Shown: positions 63,239-64,000 of the stretch, one piece after another
Layout of the letters: each line of letters opens with the position of its first letter
How positions within the stretch are numbered: the stretch's first letter is position 1
DNA from: Hahella chejuensis KCTC 2396
Lineage (GTDB): Bacteria; Pseudomonadota; Gammaproteobacteria; Pseudomonadales; Oleiphilaceae
DNA: 64,000 nt
NCBI RefSeq assembly: GCF_000012985.1
Contig: NC_007645.1
Span: forward strand, 434,001 to 498,000
Reading direction: 5' to 3'
Position numbers and translations under genes: made by a program
Notes under the pieces: model-generated
What the model saw: only the letters and a program-made list of their open reading frames with translations
Database searches by the model: none
Told to the model about the DNA's origin: nothing

Positions 63239-64000
63239 GTGGTTATTTTTGCTTATGCGATGGTGATTTTGGTTTGGGCGACGACGCCTTTGGGAGTCGT
63301 ATGGAGCAGTCAGTCTTTTCATCCGACGGTGGCGGTAGGGTTGCGCATGACGATCGCGGCGGTCGTCACCGGCGTCATTATTCGCTTGTATCGTATTCCC
63401 CTGCACTGGGACCGGGACTCGCTCTATAGCTATCTGTGCGGAACCATGGGCGTGTTTGGGGCGATGATGCTGACCTACTTCGCTTCGAAAACGGTTCCCT
63501 CCGGATTGATCTCCGTGATGTACGGTCTGTCGCCGATTATGTCCGGCTTGCTTGGCGTCTATCTGCTGGACGGCGCTCGTTTTCAGAAGAGCCAGTGGCT
63601 GGCGCTCGCCCTGGCCATAAGCGGCTTGGCCACGGTGTTTGGCAAGGATCTGCACGCCACCGGCTCAATCGTGTTTGGGCTGATGCTGGTTTTGGGGGCG
63701 GTCATGCTGTTCAGTCTCAGTGGGGTGTTGTTGAAGAAACAGAAAGCAACCCCGCACCCCCTGGCGCTGACCTTTGGTTCTATTCTGCTGGCGCTTCCCG
63801 GCTATTTCATTCTTTGGGCGTTGATGGATGGCGCAACACCCCGCATCGAATTGCATGATCGCGGCTTGTGGGCGGTAGTGTACCTTGCGTTGATTGGCTC
63901 GGTGTTGGGTTTCTTCTCCTATTATTACGTACTGCAGAAGCTGCAGCCTTCCACTGTCGCCATGGCGACGCTGGTGACGCCGGTCTTGGCGCTGATGCTG
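63239..64000 (+). CDS. EamA/DMT-superfamily transporter, 3'-truncated by window edge
   Basis: 254 codons visible, open to the window end. At least eight hydrophobic helices occur, beginning VVIFAYAMVILVWATTPLG, the typical first EamA helix; FASKTVPSGLISVMYGLSPI fits the fourth to fifth helix of the first EamA repeat, and GSVLGFFSYYYVLQKLQPS with TPVLAL fits the second repeat. EamA proteins usually export metabolites or amino acids; the substrate is unknown. GTG 63239 is chosen: an in-frame stop lies at 63215, and GGAGG sits 6 bases before the GTG; TTG 63233 is too close to it. A terminator-bearing leader upstream suggests attenuation control. Confidence 0.85.
   Translation, partial: MVIFAYAMVILVWATTPLGVVWSSQSFHPTVAVGLRMTIAAVVTGVIIRLYRIPLHWDRDSLYSYLCGTMGVFGAMMLTYFASKTVPSGLISVMYGLSPIMSGLLGVYLLDGARFQKSQWLALALAISGLATVFGKDLHATGSIVFGLMLVLGAVMLFSLSGVLLKKQKATPHPLALTFGSILLALPGYFILWALMDGATPRIELHDRGLWAVVYLALIGSVLGFFSYYYVLQKLQPSTVAMATLVTPVLALML

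Noticed and set aside
1-64000. tRNA, rRNA, CRISPR arrays, insertion sequences and prophage genes
   Set aside because: Reading both strands showed no cloverleaf-type gene, spacer-repeat array or transposase; small structured RNAs cannot be excluded without covariance search.

Overview
The window reads as chromosomal DNA of a free-living, probably marine gammaproteobacterium of the Hahella/Oceanospirillales kind. That placement is inferred from gene families, not from a search. Supporting points are an E. coli-type maltose system with a MalT activator, gap-pyk divergent from an Entner-Doudoroff edd-glk operon, an HsbR/HsbA-like partner-switching module beside chemotaxis genes, and an alpha-glucosidase whose catalytic residues carry the same numbers as the Halomonas GH13_23 enzyme. 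Most genes are moderately GC-rich; the 46.0-50.6 kb stretch is clearly AT-richer and looks acquired. No rRNA, tRNA, CRISPR array or insertion sequence was recognised.

Layout. 0-6 kb: the end of a Cys/Gly-tailed protein, a hypothetical gene, a very large P-type ATPase with a degenerate second ATPase half, and a DUF72 gene with a damaged 3' end. 6.3-12.7 kb: central sugar metabolism, gap-pyk on the minus strand and edd-glk-aldo/keto reductase on the plus strand, around a shared promoter region. 12.7-14.3 kb: a YfiM-like lipoprotein, a YgeA-like racemase and a small membrane protein. 14.5-20.7 kb: an alpha-amylase lipoprotein divergent from malE-malF-malG, with MalT-box-like sites between them. 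20.8-23.1 kb: a lipoprotein, an RRM protein, a YjjX NTPase and a DksA-like zinc-finger protein.

23.1-40.8 kb is one chemosensory region. It holds a pseudo-receiver protein, a soluble-type chemoreceptor, an HsbA-like STAS protein and an HsbR-like REC-PP2C-kinase, an ODP-like diiron metallo-beta-lactamase protein, a degenerate receptor-tip protein, then cheY-cheA-cheW-mcp-mcp-cheW-STAS-cheR-cheD-cheB. A further chemotaxis-like protein (54.5 kb) and a LOV-like/degenerate GGDEF protein (55 kb) may belong to it functionally. A short C-terminal tail ending in acidic-Leu-Phe is shared by a receptor, CheD and the 54.5 kb protein.

40.8-46 kb: an acetyltransferase and GntR regulator divergent from a secreted metallophosphoesterase, with a Pho-box candidate and two palindromic operators between, then a double-DTG aspartyl protease with a PDZ domain. 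46-54.2 kb: an Rhs polymorphic-toxin locus. The full-length Rhs protein ends in a predicted nucleotidyltransferase toxin; a displaced Rhs tip carries a deaminase-like toxin; several AT-rich immunity or orphan genes follow, including one with a frameshift at a slippery heptamer. 56.2-64 kb: an acetyltransferase, a small acidic protein, a malK/alpha-glucosidase operon preceded by two tandem exact MalT boxes, malT itself, and the start of an EamA-family transporter behind a structured leader with a strong terminator.
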